64,000 nucleotides of DNA from Onthophagus taurus. Its lineage: Eukaryota > Arthropoda > Insecta > Coleoptera > Scarabaeidae. The notes beneath the pieces are model-generated. The model searched no databases. It was given only the letters and a program-made list of their open reading frames with translations, and was not told where the DNA came from. The stretch is from contig NC_091966.1 of the NCBI RefSeq assembly GCF_036711975.1, forward strand, positions 28,279,501 through 28,343,500. The letters are read 5' to 3'. Position 1 is the first letter of the stretch. Every line of letters begins with the position of its first letter. A program made the translations under genes and the position numbers. This document shows, in pieces, positions 33,701-47,000 of the stretch.

Positions 33701-36700
33701 TAAAGCTCTCTAAAGCTTGGAATAAATTTTGCATTCGGTTCAGATACGATTTCAATAGAATAAAATTTTAAATTCTCCTTTTTATTTAAAACTAGACAAT
33801 ATTTTATAACTCTATTATGAGTAATATATTAGAAAAACAATAGCTTTTAGAACAGTAATCCGTGCATCGTTTGTTTTAATTTATGTGTCGCACATACCAG
33901 CCGTTCTCCCAAAGCTATGCAGACTGATAGTAAAATAAATAAATGTAGTAGGTGGCCAACATTTGAATTACGATGGTTTGCATAAGAGCCTGTTTAAAAC
34001 ACTTGTTTGGCAAGGTTTGGCTCTATCAAGACATCTGCATGTTTTTTAAATAAATATTTTAGCCTGCAGCTGTGTTTAGATACGTTAGATATGTTGTAGT
34101 GATGATGAGTGGGCGAGATTAACTAACTTTTTAGTTTGAAGAAAGTGGGTAAATGAGTTCCGAGATGACGATCCACCTAGGTTTCAGTCGATTTAATTCA
34201 ATTCAACTCGTTTAATATTTTCGTTTCGCTCATTTTGATTTAGTTTATTTTTGGATTTATGCCAAAAAGTGAAATTAAGATGAAATGAAATCGCAGTAAT
34301 TTTAATATGTATTATATGTTAAATTGCATGGGAGGAGACCATGCAAGCTTTAACAACTCAATTGGTCCAGCTGAAAGATTTTTAAAATTAGCTGAGTGTA
34401 AATTACAAAGTATTCATCTTAAAACAAATTCGTTCTAAATAATCTATCTTCATTATGCTTTCTTTCAAATTTACTAAAAACTCGTACCTGTTATTTTAAA
34501 TATATACGGAATATGTGGAAATGGTCAGATGTGTCCATCGCACAAATTCTTTGGTTAGTATTTTAATCCGATTCTGATCAGCAATCATACATTTTCACAT
34601 TTTGTTTTGACATTTGGCAGAAGTAGTAGATGTAGTACTGGAAGATCTATGAAGTTCTAGGAATGCTAAGAAATTTATAAAAGATTGACTGAAATTGACA
34701 AGAATTGAAATTGCAAGAAAATCTGTGATTTTTAAAGAAATTTTGATTTAACTTTTTAATTGATTGGCTACATTCTTTGATTTCCACACAATTTGATTTT
34801 ACTTACTGTATATGTAATAGAAGGTTATCAAATCTTGAAGAGCGAGAAGTAATGACAGAAGACAACTGGAATCTCAATGATAGATGAAATAAGTTCAGGG
34901 AAGCGATAATATGGGCAGCAACCAAAGAAAAATCAGTACAATAAAGATCGACAAAAACCAAAGACGAACTAAATGCTGGAATAGAATGGTAAGGGATAAG
35001 ATAAAATAGAAAAAAGAAGCTTAGAATACAATCAGGAGAACAAGACCAGCCGCAGATCAAGGACTATGCCGATGAAGGAGGCCTACGAAAAATCTGCCTA
35101 CGAGAGAAGATAATAAATAGAAACAAATCCAGGATGCTACATACCACAAAGGAAAAGGGAGGAAAAAACATAGATGTACGTAGATGGCAAGTACTAGAGC
35201 CTTTAAAAGTACGAATATTTGATAACCATGATTACCAAAAAAATGGTAAGGTTGATTAGGAGATACGCAACAAAATAGCAAAAGCAAGTTGAGTCTATAC
35301 CAGATAAATAATACCCAGGTAGACAAGAAAAACACCTATGTACACCTACGAGCCGGCATCTTGGACAATATTAGATAAACAAAATTCAAAAATAGGAGCA
35401 ACAGAGTAAAGTATCTATGAAAAATCGTAGGATAAACCAGAAAACACAGAGTTCGAAACAGGAGCGCCAGTGAAAAATTGAACTCAATAGATGAGATGGA
35501 AAAGAAATAGCAGAATGGGGGTAACAGAAAGAATAAGAAAAATATATGAGATAATCAATGCACATAGAAAGCAACAAATTGTATAAATGAATCTTGGACA
35601 ATATTAGATAAACAAAATTCAAAAATAGGAGCAGCAGAGTAAAGTATCTATGAAAAATCGTAGGATAAACCAGAAAACACAGAGTTCGAAATAAGAGCCT
35701 CAGAGAAAAATTGAACTCAGTACATGAAATAGAAAAGAAACAGCAAAATGGGGTAACAGAACGACGAAGAAGAATATGTGAGATAATTAATGCACATAGA
35801 AAGCAACAAATCGTATAAATGAAATAGTACAGAAACGGTAAACTTACTGCTGGCTTGAATACTATCTTAATGTATCTATTGAAAATCATATCACGGCTTA
35901 AGAAAGCAGTGGTTAGGCTACTGTCGGTATTATGCAAGGCTTTTGAACACATCATTAAAAGCTATGAACATAGAGTTCCGCAGAGTTTAGTGTTGAGACG
36001 ATATAGTGTTGAGATGCGAGTACTCTTATTATCTATATGAGAATGAAGTATTGAAGGACATTATGAAAAATAATTACATATGGTTGATAATGTTATGAAA
36101 TGAATGGTAGTGAATAAAGTTCACTTGACTTGTGAGAGAACGCATACGTTGCAATTGGTGTTGTTTAAATGACTGCTTTCTTGTGTCAAATCATGTGAAT
36201 AAGCTGAACAGAAAGCTTATCTTACTATGCACATAAGGCGCAGGTTTCCCTTAATTATGCTGAATTATGCCTTGGCTATGGTCAAGGTGGCAATAGTAAC
36301 AAATATGAAAAAATATTGAAGAAGCAAATGTATGGCATTGGATACAATCCATTTAGTAGTGCTATTAGTTATTTTTCAACTGAATATTTTTTTATCCGTT
36401 TTTTAGGAAATTGCTAATTATTATATATTACCGGTTACATTAGCAATAAACCATTAGCAGCAGGAATGGTATAACAATTATGTGATAGGTAGTTTTATGC
36501 AAGACCAGCTGACTTTCCGATGTAATTATTTGGATTTTACCGGCATCCGTTAGCTTAGCTGAACTGAAAGATTCTTTAGTACCTTCAGTTGACTTCATAG
36601 TTGGAGTATATAGGAATATAAAAAAAATCCATGATATGATAAGACCGAAACTCATGAAGTCAAGAGAATGAGAAGTGAAAGAGAAGAAGGATCTTATATC

Positions 36701-38699
36701 ACATCGATATATATCATAACGATACCTACTAATGGGACTTGAAAGTATTTAAGGGGCTAGACCAGCAGTTTTTTTCAAAAAAATCAGAAGAGGATGACAC
36801 CAGCCTTAGACAAACAACATCAAGCTGAACAAAATAACCTTACTTCAAATGACTTGCTTCACAGATGTGTTGGTGCGAACATTCAGAATAATAACGAATC
36901 TTATAATGCATTTGTTCAGCATTTGGCTAAACTGCACACATTTTCTAGGAAAAAAAATAATTGAAGTTTAACAGAAATTTAAGTTTGGTAGAAACGATGG
37001 CATCACTGATTAAAAGTAAGAATCATTTATTACTATTTTAGACAAAAAAATTAAATACGGTTTTCTCGAAATAGCATTTTTTGACCTGATTAAGAAACAA
37101 AAAGATTTAAAAAAAACTATTGAACCAATCATGTTGAAATTTTAGGGGACTTTTTTAAACATTACTTATGATGCTTTAATAAACCTGAATTGAACCAAAA
37201 ATTCTTTTAAACTCATACATTCTTACAAGGGTGACTCAGTTATTCAGCAATATGATAATACCTTAATGATAGTTCGTAAAAGATATTTTCAGGCAAATCC
37301 AGATGTCTACTAAATTTAAATAAACTCTAAATGAATAAATAAAATAAATAAACTTTAAATAAACTAAATATTAATTAAGAACCTAATGAAAAATCTTTGG
37401 ATAAATACCAAATAATATTTATCTGGCATCTGATATTTATCCATTACGGGATAGGTGAATCAATAATGGCAAGAGTTACAAGTAAAAATTTGTGGTATTA
37501 TTTTAAATCATATCATATCACCTTTTTATCACAACTCTATTGAAACCTTAAAATAATTATACGTTTAGCAAACATTAAAATGTCCCATTGTAATTAATCC
37601 AAAGCTTTTTATTACTTTCTAATTTTTGTTACTTTTTAATTACTTTCTAAACTGAAAAGCTTCAAATTACGTAGGGACAGATGCGGTAATAATGAAACAA
37701 CATTTTTGGTCATTAGCGAAATGATTGACTTTTCAATAAAAATATAAATCCAAAAAATCATTGATAATGGTATGTATGATATAACTTTTTTCTTGTAGAT
37801 AAACACCATCTTCAGGAGGGTGTAGAAAAGGTTTCGTAATATTGCGGTGACAAGTTTCTAATATGCTCCTAACAATGGTATAACACCGAAACTAGTCTAG
37901 CTTATTAATGTTATTATTATTCCTTCCCATCTTTGGAAATTTAATTTAAATAAAACAAATCTGTGTGTTAAGATGGATTATTTAATTGTTCGGCTCTACC
38001 GGTTTCGATTAATAAATGTAATCATCTTCAGGAGATTTGCCACGTCAATCATATTTTATAAATCCCATATCTTAAAACTATTTCTTTATTACACGTTTTA
38101 TTTCTTTCTTGTTGTTAATTTATTTACATCGAAATCTGTTGTTCTTTTATGTCTTTTTATGTTTATGCAGATTTTGCAGACAGAGAACTAAGCTCAAAAA
38201 CTGGTGTAGCAACCAATTTGATATTTTAAAATTGTTCTTCTGAATTTAAGACATTCATAACATAGTTAATAACTAATATTTGCCAGCACAAATTAATTAA
38301 CACATAAGTATATTGTATTGTAATTTTAATATAATAATTGATGCTTTAGGATGGAATTCAAAAAGATGTTCCAACTTAACTATGTCTTTAGAAACAATTT
38401 CATGAAGTTTGTAATTGTACAAATTAATTATTTCTCATCACGATTATAAATTATATTTAAAAAAAATATGCAAGAATTAATTTAACAAAAAATCGAACAG
38501 AAATAAACATTGCAAATAATACCTATTTTTATCTTAACTTTTATATAACAGACTAAACAACTAGTTTATCCATGCGGAAGCGGATTAAATACCTATTCCA
38601 TTACGATTAAAGCCACACCTACCTTAAAAAAACTAAATTCTTAACCTAGGTTACTTACTTTTTTCCCAAGGGCTCGAGTTTTAATGACTCCTTTGCCAT
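27737..38699 (-). CDS. Proton-coupled amino-acid transporter, SLC36/PAT family (gene 1)
   Basis: Eight coding exons: 38699-38659, 33493-33401, 33117-32967, 32697-32576, 28869-28509, 28451-28273, 28219-28044 and 27981-27737. Every junction is GT-AG and in phase. The sum is 1368 nt, about 455 aa, the usual PAT length. The family moves small neutral amino acids with protons across plasma or endolysosomal membranes. Seen here: a soluble N-terminus (MAKESLKLEPLGKK, then YDPHLHRNAPAP); TM1 with HLLKGSLGTGILAMP, keeping the His important in human PAT1; TM2 GFVFTIIIGFICTYCLHVL; a loop with CKRIKVPMLTYPES; the block FLVLYQLGICCVYVLFVAKN; PLFFGTTLFALEAVGV; ENNMKTPKSFGG; and the terminal FGSFCLSALGIAFPAIMEIC. 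About eleven membrane segments result. The first intron is 5.2 kb and the fourth 3.7 kb, both with transposon debris. It lies in tandem with gene 2. Confidence 0.92.
29050..29316. other. SLC36 gene 1 intron, left part
   Basis: Intronic AT-rich DNA between the exon at 28869 and the minisatellite. No other feature was seen. Confidence 0.3.
29317..29615. repeat. Degenerate 21-bp minisatellite
   Basis: About 13 diverged copies of a 21-bp unit close to ATTTAGTCTTCTGCTAACAGT. On the minus strand the period gives a heptad in the open frame, RRLNTVS, RRLDAAD, KRLDTVG, GRLNTAY and so on; this is a product of the period and not evidence of a gene. It sits in an intron of the SLC36 gene on the same strand. 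Confidence 0.75.
30580..31160 (+). mobile_element. LINE RT remnant in intron
   Basis: Broken plus-strand RT. LQLFAIYTADIERPLEEKQL is the block before the catalytic motif, followed by VNVEKQKQ (usual form LEVNVEKTK), separated by frameshifts; YADD itself is lost. A preceding stretch is rich in Lys/Glu, as in LINE linker regions. It lies inside the fourth intron of SLC36 gene 1, antisense to the gene. Confidence 0.5.
31161..32575. other. SLC36 gene 1 intron, right part
   Basis: AT-rich intronic DNA; no ORF or recognised element. Confidence 0.3.
33494..34880. other. SLC36 gene 1 first intron, 3' part
   Basis: Intronic DNA. A GC-richer patch at 33600-33725 (with CTCGCTCGAT and GGGACTTCTCCCC on the minus strand) stands out but shows no splice-bounded ORF. 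Confidence 0.3.
34880..35353 (+). mobile_element. Possible LINE linker remnant
   Basis: Purine-rich plus strand with broken Lys/Arg/Glu-rich frames (for example KPKTN, SLEYNQENKTSRRSR and KEAYEKSAYERR), similar in composition to the endonuclease-RT linker of RTE-like LINEs such as the one at 1-830. No diagnostic motif is present. The long minus-strand frames here are its shadow. Confidence 0.35.
35354..35824. repeat. Tandem duplication of about 235 bp
   Basis: Unit 1 (about 35354-35588) and unit 2 (about 35590-35824) run side by side, sharing CTTGGACAATATTAGATAAA, GATAAACCAGAAAACACAGA and GCACATAGAAAGCAACAAAT. The units differ by scattered substitutions and small indels. It lies in intron 1 of SLC36 gene 1. 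Confidence 0.85.
35825..37960. other. SLC36 gene 1 first intron, middle part
   Basis: AT-rich DNA. At about 36785-36965 a plus-strand scrap reads LLHRCVGANIQNNNESYNAF, resembling the NESFNxxIW block of insect repeat-borne proteins. It is short and interrupted. Otherwise nothing was recognised. Confidence 0.3.
37994..38034 (-). ncRNA. Hammerhead-ribozyme-like motif 3
   Basis: Minus strand: stem I CTC/GAG, core CTGAAGA, stem II GATTA/TAATC with loop CATTTAT, core GAAAC, loop CG, cleavage triplet GTA. One extra T follows the first core, as with the extra base in the other two motifs. Stem I is only 3 bp, so this is the weakest of the three. Confidence 0.38.
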
Positions 38700-41400
38700 T
38701 GTTTCTTTCTTCAATTGAAATAAAAAAAAACGTTGATAAATGTAGTCCTTCGCGAGGTAACCTTTTCGAAACTGCCTACACTATCTCACTTATGTTGAAC
38801 TATCACATGTGTGGCGAACGTTGCCAAGGAGTTACATCAGGAGGACACTTATGCCATCTCATTCGACCACCTGAAACGACGAGGAAAATCGCCAAATTAA
38901 GATTAAAACCCTGTGTTCCTAGTTTATATATGCGCAAGGTCGCACGAGTTTGCGAATTAACGAAGAAAATAAAACTGCTATGGGTTGTTTTGATACAGTT
39001 TTCGGGGTCGGGTCACGTCGATCGATTATTTATCGAACAGTGCATAACTTATTTTATCTATTAATAGAGAGAATCTAAAATTGTCGTCTAATTGCTCTTA
39101 ATTCGTTGCGAATTTCTACGTCAATTTTTATGCGTAGTATGCAGTTATTAGGAACAATAACGAACAATAAATGAATCAAGCTGACCATGCAATTGTACGC
39201 TTAATATGTCTTGTAACGTAATATTATTGTTTAAAGATATATAATCTAATCAACTTGGAATTATCGTTTATACAAAACATTAAAAGGAAACTAACAGTTT
39301 CAAAGTTTGCCAGAAAATTTTATCTTTTTAAAATTACTGAAATATAATTTTGGCACGGTTTAAACACAACAGTGTGTTGTCTCAACAATTTTATTGTTAT
39401 TTTTTGAAGCCATTATGAGCCAAAATGGGTGAAATTTATTAATTAAAAATTTTGTACTGTTATAATGTGAATAGTATTGAATAATTGTTATAGATTAACC
39501 GTGAAAGTATGATGTTTAGGAAAAATTCCACTGTCAAAAAGACGACGGTAAATTGCGAATTACAAATTGCCGTGGAAATTGGCATAACTGCCGTCTGGTT
39601 TAAGAATTTAAATCGCTACTCTTGTGTAACGGTTCAATGGAATACAGGGGACGGTTTATAATTTTAATAATGATCAACCTTGCATAAGCAAACCAATAAT
39701 CTAAGTTTAAATAAGTGGTCTAGGTAACCAAGGTTAATCAATTTTTTTTTTGCAGAGAAAGTAAGAAATTTGATTATAATTAATGGAAAATTTCCATGTC
39801 GAGAATAATTTTTTTATCCTAATAATAAAGAATAATTATCCTAATATATTTTATTAACTATTTTAATGAGCAATTAATTTAAATAAAATCGTTATCGTTA
39901 TTTATAGATCTGTTATGATTATTGTTATTAAGTTTTGATTTGAAATAATACGTGAAGTAACTTTAAACTTTCATTTATATCCAACACTTTAAAAAATTCT
40001 ATGCAAATGTGGTATTTATTTAAATGTTACAGTCAAAGTGCAGTAAATTTACTGTTTTATTAAAACTTGTTGGAAGTTCTTTATATATTTTTTTGTTCTA
40101 ATCTGGATTAAATAACAAAATCATGCAATAACTCATTTACGGATTCATAATGGTTATAAAAAATTAAGACTCAAACATTATGCGACAATTAAACCTTTGC
40201 ATATTAATTGAGGATTGTATTTAAATTACTTGCAATCCTTAAAAATACTAAAATTGTTATTGGAAATTTACTTCTACAGATAAATCTGCATTATTAATTT
40301 TAAATACAAACTCATCAATTAATTATCTTTTCATTTTAATGTCTTACCAGTTATGTAACTAAAAAAATTTTTTTAGTTTATAAAAAACCAGTTGCTAGCA
40401 ACTTAAAAACTATTTTTTAATTAATTTTTAACTATTTAGATATATTTCTAAGGATGAACAGTGAACACATCCCAACGGTACAACGTTGGAAGTTGTACTG
40501 AGAAGACTAAATGAGTACTCCTGTCGTTAAAAATTGCAATGGTCCGTGTTGGGAATGGATCGTTACGTTCAACCAGCAAAGAAGTAGGATAAAAATTCGC
40601 GTGATACATAAAAGACAAGACAAGAAGGGATGAGCTTGCGGTTCTCTTTCTCGACTGCTAACGGGGCTCTAATTAAAGAGCACCGTGGACGTCAGAAAAT
40701 TGAGCGTGTGGACGTTCGGACGACATACACAGAGTCCTATTTAATTTGACTACTGTGTCCCCGACTGTGATTGCAATCATGCTGCAGCCGCACAATTCAT
40801 CCGCAATTAACTTGCAAATATCACATCCTCTTCACTTTTTTAGATTACTTAACATCGTATTTTCTCCCATAAACCAACAAATCGATCAAGTACTTGTTTA
40901 AACAGTTTATTTATATGGGTAATAAATACAGTAGTCAAAAACTACGTTACTATCATTTGTTTTTACAATTCAGTCACACATTTACTTTTTGGCACAAGTC
41001 TACAGATTTTACTTACTATTTAAATAGGATACAGCTCGTAATATTTTATGGATAGGGCGTGATATTAAAATAAATAGATGTGGCACCTAGTTTTTGGCAA
41101 ATAATTAAAAAAAAATTAGAAATATGTTGTTGTATTTATTAATTTTGAAGAAACGTGCGATTATTTATCGTTTAGAATTTTATTATCACATCGTGTGTAC
41201 CCGTGCGAGGTTCAAATATTTCGTTTGATGATAAGAATTTCTATATTGATTTCATTAAACTTTGATCACAATTATAAATGTTTGGATGTCTTGTTCTCCA
41301 AATTTAACATTGTTTAACCTTTAAGTTAAAAAAATGGTGGGAGGGGAGAACATGGTTTGAATTTGATTTGAAATCAAAACTATAAATAAATAAATATTTC
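38700..41400. other. Upstream region of SLC36 gene 1
   Basis: Contains the expected promoter or non-coding first exons of the minus-strand transporter. GC-richer stretches at 38780-39020 and at about 40480-40830 contrast with the very AT-rich surroundings and could be 5' UTR or promoter DNA. The 126-codon plus frame at 38684-39064 overlaps the antisense start exon and has no homology that I know. Confidence 0.35.
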
Positions 41401-43980
41401 AGGATGTATTTCGGACTCCGTAAGATGAGTTATTCAAAATTTCCAACACAATCGAAGACCGGTTTTATGTTTTAAGTTGGAAGCTCTGAAAATATATGAA
41501 GGTGAAATTGGAATAGTTCAGCTTAGTAATAGCAGAGAGAAAGAAATTAGAGGTATTCTTAAGGTTCGATTATATAATTACAATACCAGAAAGAGGAATT
41601 GAAAGGATTAATAAGAGCTGCAGAAATGAAGCAATTGTGTAGTAAATTGGGAAAAATAATTTTGGTACATTAAGGATAAGACTGGAAAATGAAGATACTC
41701 AAGAGGGGTGGATGGATGAGGCAAATAAAAGGGATTATAATTATAGTGAATAATAATAGACGCACAGCTTAACCCAGAAGTTTACACTACTGACGTTGCA
41801 GACTATTTAGCTTTGTTAGAAAGCTAGTTTTGTTTAGCTACAAAGAATATGTAAAAGAAGCATTACATCGACTCAGCTCCAATCTATCTTGAGGATTAAG
41901 TGCAAATTCTTTGTTGTGACACTTCTCCTTCAAATTCAGGTCGTATTAATGCCCTTTTTGCTTCTCAAACAAAACCTTATATTAATATAGAAATAGTTGT
42001 TTTCTTTGGAGCCAAAGCGTCTTCAAAGTAAAGGTGTTGAGATAAGTGGAAAAGTATCGCCTCTAATGAAATACAGTGTTATAAAGAAAAGCTTATATCG
42101 TGTCTATTTCCGAAATTAAAAATTTCTTTAAATGTTACTGAAGTTACCAAGGAAACAGTCAGAGATGACTATCGTCAGATTCAATCCATTTTGGTAATAA
42201 AAGCACCTTACCAACACTTGTGGGTTTTAAATTATTAATAACATCTCGTAAACAGCTTTAACAAACGTTCAGGGAGCATTTATGCTATTTTGACGATGAA
42301 GTATCTTCAAGTATCTTTCTTAGCGATGATATCAACCAAGAAAAAGCAAAAAATAGAATTAACCAACAAAAATGTTCCTACAGAGGAAGAAATTTCTTTA
42401 GTTCTCTAAGTATATCATAATTATGATAACTATGTTGCTATTTCTTTATTTCAAAAAAAAATTATGATTTCATTTAGGTCAAACGCAAGTTTTCTGTACC
42501 AAATGACCTATATTATCGTCAAAGAATATTTAGTTTGAAGAAGCCAGAAAAAAGCTTTCAACGTTTATGGTAGTGAATGACTTAGCTGAATAAACGGTCA
42601 GTTTGATGCATGACTTTCGTGGTTTATGTTGCGTACAACAATATCAAAAGATTAATCCTGACTGTAAAAACCAAATATTAAAAAGATATATAATAGGTAT
42701 ATGATTTGAGCAGATTCGTGTTTTACTTACCACATTTCCAAAATCCTTTCATATTAACTTAACGCAAACGTGCATGTTTTATGTTTGCTATTATGTCAGC
42801 ACGGAATATCAGTATTCAATTGGAATAATATTTATTATTTTAGTTTCGAGGTCAACTAGAAAAAGATAAAAGGTATGCGTAAGTAATTTTGCGGAACAGA
42901 TCCTCCTTTATCTCTTGGGACGTCTCCATCAACACAAATAATGAGATAAACTGTCATTTTCTTGCACACAGTACATATTAGTAAGCTTCGGTATGGAAAT
43001 ATATTTTACCAGAAAGATACCGTGAAGAGTCTACAAGGAAAGCTAATACACCAAGGCTTGAAACACGTCTCAACTCATGTAAAGCTTTGCCTATCATCGC
43101 TCCTACTAGCTTCTAGAATCTAGATGGATATCTTCAATGAACCAGTTTTTGGAGTCCAAAGTTAAGACTAGAAAATTATTTAAATAGTCAGCAATGATAA
43201 AATTTACCATGATGGAAGAAAAGACAACTATCTACGAAGCCTCATTGCATCAGTAACTATCGCCAACAATGGATAATTTAAACACTTACATATGTTATCA
43301 CACCACCACCGACAACAGATCATTACGAAAGAAGAGCTTCTAAGGACGTACTCTAAAACGATGGTTAAATGTCGAGCGTTAACAAGAAGAAGTGGCAGTC
43401 AGTAGGTATGGTAAGTAGTCGATCTGTTGAATTCATCTGTCTCCCTTTTGTTTCAGGTATAACAGAACGAATAGCCAAGCGACTGTCGAAGGGCGACATT
43501 ACGGTGAGACATTGAATAGGCACCAAATTACGGAAGGTGTTGAGAGTTCTGCAAATGCGATTAGTACTATCTATGATACACCGACGAACTTTTGAATACT
43601 GTATAAAAGAACACGAAATATTCAGCATTAAGGTCGCAGAGCCTTACCTTACAGAACGCTATCATACAATTGGGTTCAGTCCACCGAAAATATAGTTCAG
43701 CCAAACCTGGAAAATATTACTGGAATCGATAAGGGATTTCCCCACTCCACATCGAACATATCAATTAGCGAATAGTAGTTAGTCCATTAATAAGTTAATA
43801 GTTAGTTAGCTAGGTTTCAACTTTTCACTGATTTTGTCGCTTTTGAACTTGATCTAACAAAGGTTTAATTACAATGTTTTAATGTAGGTACGGCACAACC
43901 CGTAAGTTTATAGTTTTGAGTAAAAAAAGTAGTAGTGATACTAAACAAGATCAAAGGTGGAACAGATAGAAAATGGAGAT
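41401..43980. other. Intergenic with unassigned decayed repeats
   Basis: Around 41500-41760 broken plus-strand frames resemble LINE C-termini (GWMDEANKR-like). Around 43430-43640 a broken frame reads ITERIAKRLSKGDITVRH. Neither could be placed in a family. No host gene was found. Confidence 0.3.
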
Positions 43981-43983
43981 AGT

Positions 43984-44026
43984 AGCTAACAACCACCATA
44001 GGTCTCACCTATGGTGGTTGTTAGCT
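43984..44026. repeat. Perfect 20-bp hairpin, 3-nt loop
   Basis: AGCTAACAACCACCATAGGT, the loop CTC, then the exact reverse complement. Nothing around it looks like a transposon end. The perfect arms and minimal loop suggest a recent templated inversion. Confidence 0.9.
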
Positions 44027-44029
44027 TGA

Positions 44030-47000
44030 GAAATAAGGATCGAGAACTGAAGGTGAAGGTAGATAAGACGACTTGGTCGTTTCTGGAAAGTGTAAAACTA
44101 ATACGACTACATATCGAAATTACAAATTCCATGTCTAACAATATGTAGGACTAGATAAAGATAGGACAAAGTGAATAGGACAAAAATGGAGAAGGCAGGA
44201 CGTGAGTTCCAGAAGAGAAATAAGAGTCACAAATAAGAAGTGACTAATTTCGCGGTTTTCCAACTTATTTCCCAACTATGGGAAATAAATTGCGCCCCCT
44301 ATCCCTTATTTCCGCCACTGCACATTCCTTCTAATTTTTCATTCGATTATTGTATTCGCCCCGTAAAAATAGCTAGATATGCAAAATTTCATGTTTCTAA
44401 CCCTAGTCGTTTTTGAAATAATGAGAAATAACCACATATTGAACGTCTTCTTCAAAGTGCTCTACCTCCCTTAGGAAGCATTTTCAGACACACCTTTATA
44501 TGAACTTTTCTTCATGATTTTTTATGTAGAATCACCCCTTCAAATATATGAAGCAATTTCCGGACAGCCTCTATAATTAGTTTAAAGTCATCAATATTCT
44601 GTGTGAAACACAATAATATAACATTTTATAAAAATTAAAATTAGTTTTAAGTTAAAATTAGTTAATTATAATAAACTATTCTTTATTTTCGATTTTAAAT
44701 TATTTTTTATTCGCAACAGATCTTTTTATGTTTTTAAATTTTTAGTAGTTAAGCTTTTATGGTCAGTTTAAACTCAATATATAATATCGGAAATACATTC
44801 CGATTGAAATTAACAGCAGTGACCTGCATTCAAATTTATATAACACTAATGACTAACAACATTTACAAAACGTCGATAAAGCATTGTTAAACTGACTAAA
44901 AGATTTTGAATTTTAGAATAAACTATCACTTCTGGTTAAGTGAGTTGATTGAAATTTTATATCTGACTGACGGACATATATTACGTGTTAATAGGTTAAT
45001 AGCTGTTAAGGTTAGATACTACTTTCGGTTGATGGATTTATCGCAAAAATCAGTCAAAAAGTCATAAAGAAACAATGTTTCTTTTTTCGCTAGATGGAAC
45101 ACTTGTAAACTACACAACATTTAAGTTCATCTCAAAATTATGAAGAAAAATGTTTACCCCGTCACATACATAAATTTAATCGTTTACGAGATATTCTACC
45201 GTTATCTTCAACAAATTTTTCAACTATTAGTAGCTCTTTTATTATGTTATCTTGATCATAATGTGACAAAACATGTAATGTATACTGTGAAACTGTAAAT
45301 ATTTTCTTTCAACATGAAGTTTTGCCCAAACAATGAACATTATTATTGAATTGCATCTGGGTTAAAAATTTATCTCGAAATTAATCGTTTCCAAAACCTT
45401 AGATAATATCTTTGCAAGCTAAAATCGTTGAAATTTTGCGTTGAAAACACGTTATTTTAAGAAATAATCGACCATTTCAATTTATACCAATGACCTTTAA
45501 ACATACATACATACACACAAATATAATGCTAAAAATACTCGAAATCCATCAAAATCTCGAGGTCGAATGCAGGATTATAATAGACCTTTTTTAGGAGGAG
45601 ATTTTCATAGCATTTGCTACAAATACATAAGAACATAATGAACAATTTCAAAAATTGCTGAAACAAGTCAAAAGATTTCTATCTTTTGCTAAATATTTAG
45701 GAAAAATTAAATTAGTCATATTTTTTTTTGAAATACTAATCTCAAATTTTATTTATAGAGGAGAGAATTTATTTCTTGACACAATAAAAATTAACAATGA
45801 TCACATTAGAAAGCTAGATTAAAGTTTAATAATTTTAAATTTGCATGAAATGAAAATAATTACAGTAGCTATGTGTGACTAAAACAGTTTTAGGTAATCT
45901 TAATGCTTACTAAACCTTAAAATGATAATTTAGACTTTAGACTATTACTGCCGTATTCATTGTCAATTTATTAAAATGGTAAATTTGCCCGAGCGATGAG
46001 GTATGGAAATTCTGTTTGGTATTTTGGATTAAGAAGTTGAGGATCAAAAACGACCGCAAAACGAAGTACAGTAGGACGCCAAAAATCGGCAAAAATGTGG
46101 GACCATCACAACACATTGTGCGAACAAACTAACGTGTTGCGAATAACGCTGACATAAGATAGAGTTTCTCAACTATTATTTATTACTATAGTGCGTTTAA
46201 ATTCAACGCCCATCGACGCTTGGTGTTGAATCTGAAACCACCCCCAGAATGGGACTAAAAACGTTGTTTTGGGATTCACAAAAAATTATTAAACTTCCTA
46301 AACGGGTTCGTTTTGACGTTCTGCTATATTTCACTTATTCAATTCAACATATCCTAGCCGACAACCTATTACCCAAGGTATGGTAAGTTCATCTGCAACT
46401 AAGTCGTTCGATATCTGGATGATGAAATGTGCCGTAACAGGTTCATCTCACACCTAATATCCACAAACGATATATACGCGGATACAGATAGTACAGAATA
46501 TTGCCTGAAGGAACCTTAACTGTTGTCTATTTGGAGATATTTGCCAACAAGATGGTACTTCACTACACATTGCCGCTCTTATTAGAGTCTGTTTAAAATG
46601 AAAGAAAGGTGTTAATTGAATGGTGATATTGGTCGGTAGATTTAATTCCGCTGAATCAAATAATTCGCATGAGTTAAAAATCATGATCGGAGATGAATTT
46701 CAACGGATAAAGCCTGATCTCATAGGAAGCTGTCAGAAAGAACGTAAATATATAATATAAATATCGAGTAGAGTAGAAATATTAAACAAAATAACAAAAT
46801 CTTAACCCGTTTCAGTAATTTTTCCTGAAAACGTTCATTATATGCATTCAGTATATGCGAGGAAGTAAAAAGGTGCCGCGAAAGCTATACCATAGATAAA
46901 AATATTTGTTTTGTTCCATACATGACGCAAAATTTAAAAAAATATTTATGAAGTTTTAATGTTGCAAAAAGGTCAATATTTTGAAACCACCTACAAGTTT

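Noticed and set aside
35386..35955. 189-codon minus-strand frame rich in Phe, Leu and Ser, resembling a membrane protein
   Set aside because: It spans a 235-bp tandem duplication in purine-rich DNA; the hydrophobic reading is the complement of an A/G-rich strand.
37790..37890. Possible fourth hammerhead near CCATCTTCAGGAGGGTG and CACCGAAACTAGTC
   Set aside because: The two core words are on opposite strands, so they cannot form one hammerhead.
38684..39064. 126-codon plus-strand frame with CGERCQGV and HLCHLI
   Set aside because: Overlaps the antisense first coding exon of SLC36 gene 1; no relative known and no splice or promoter support.
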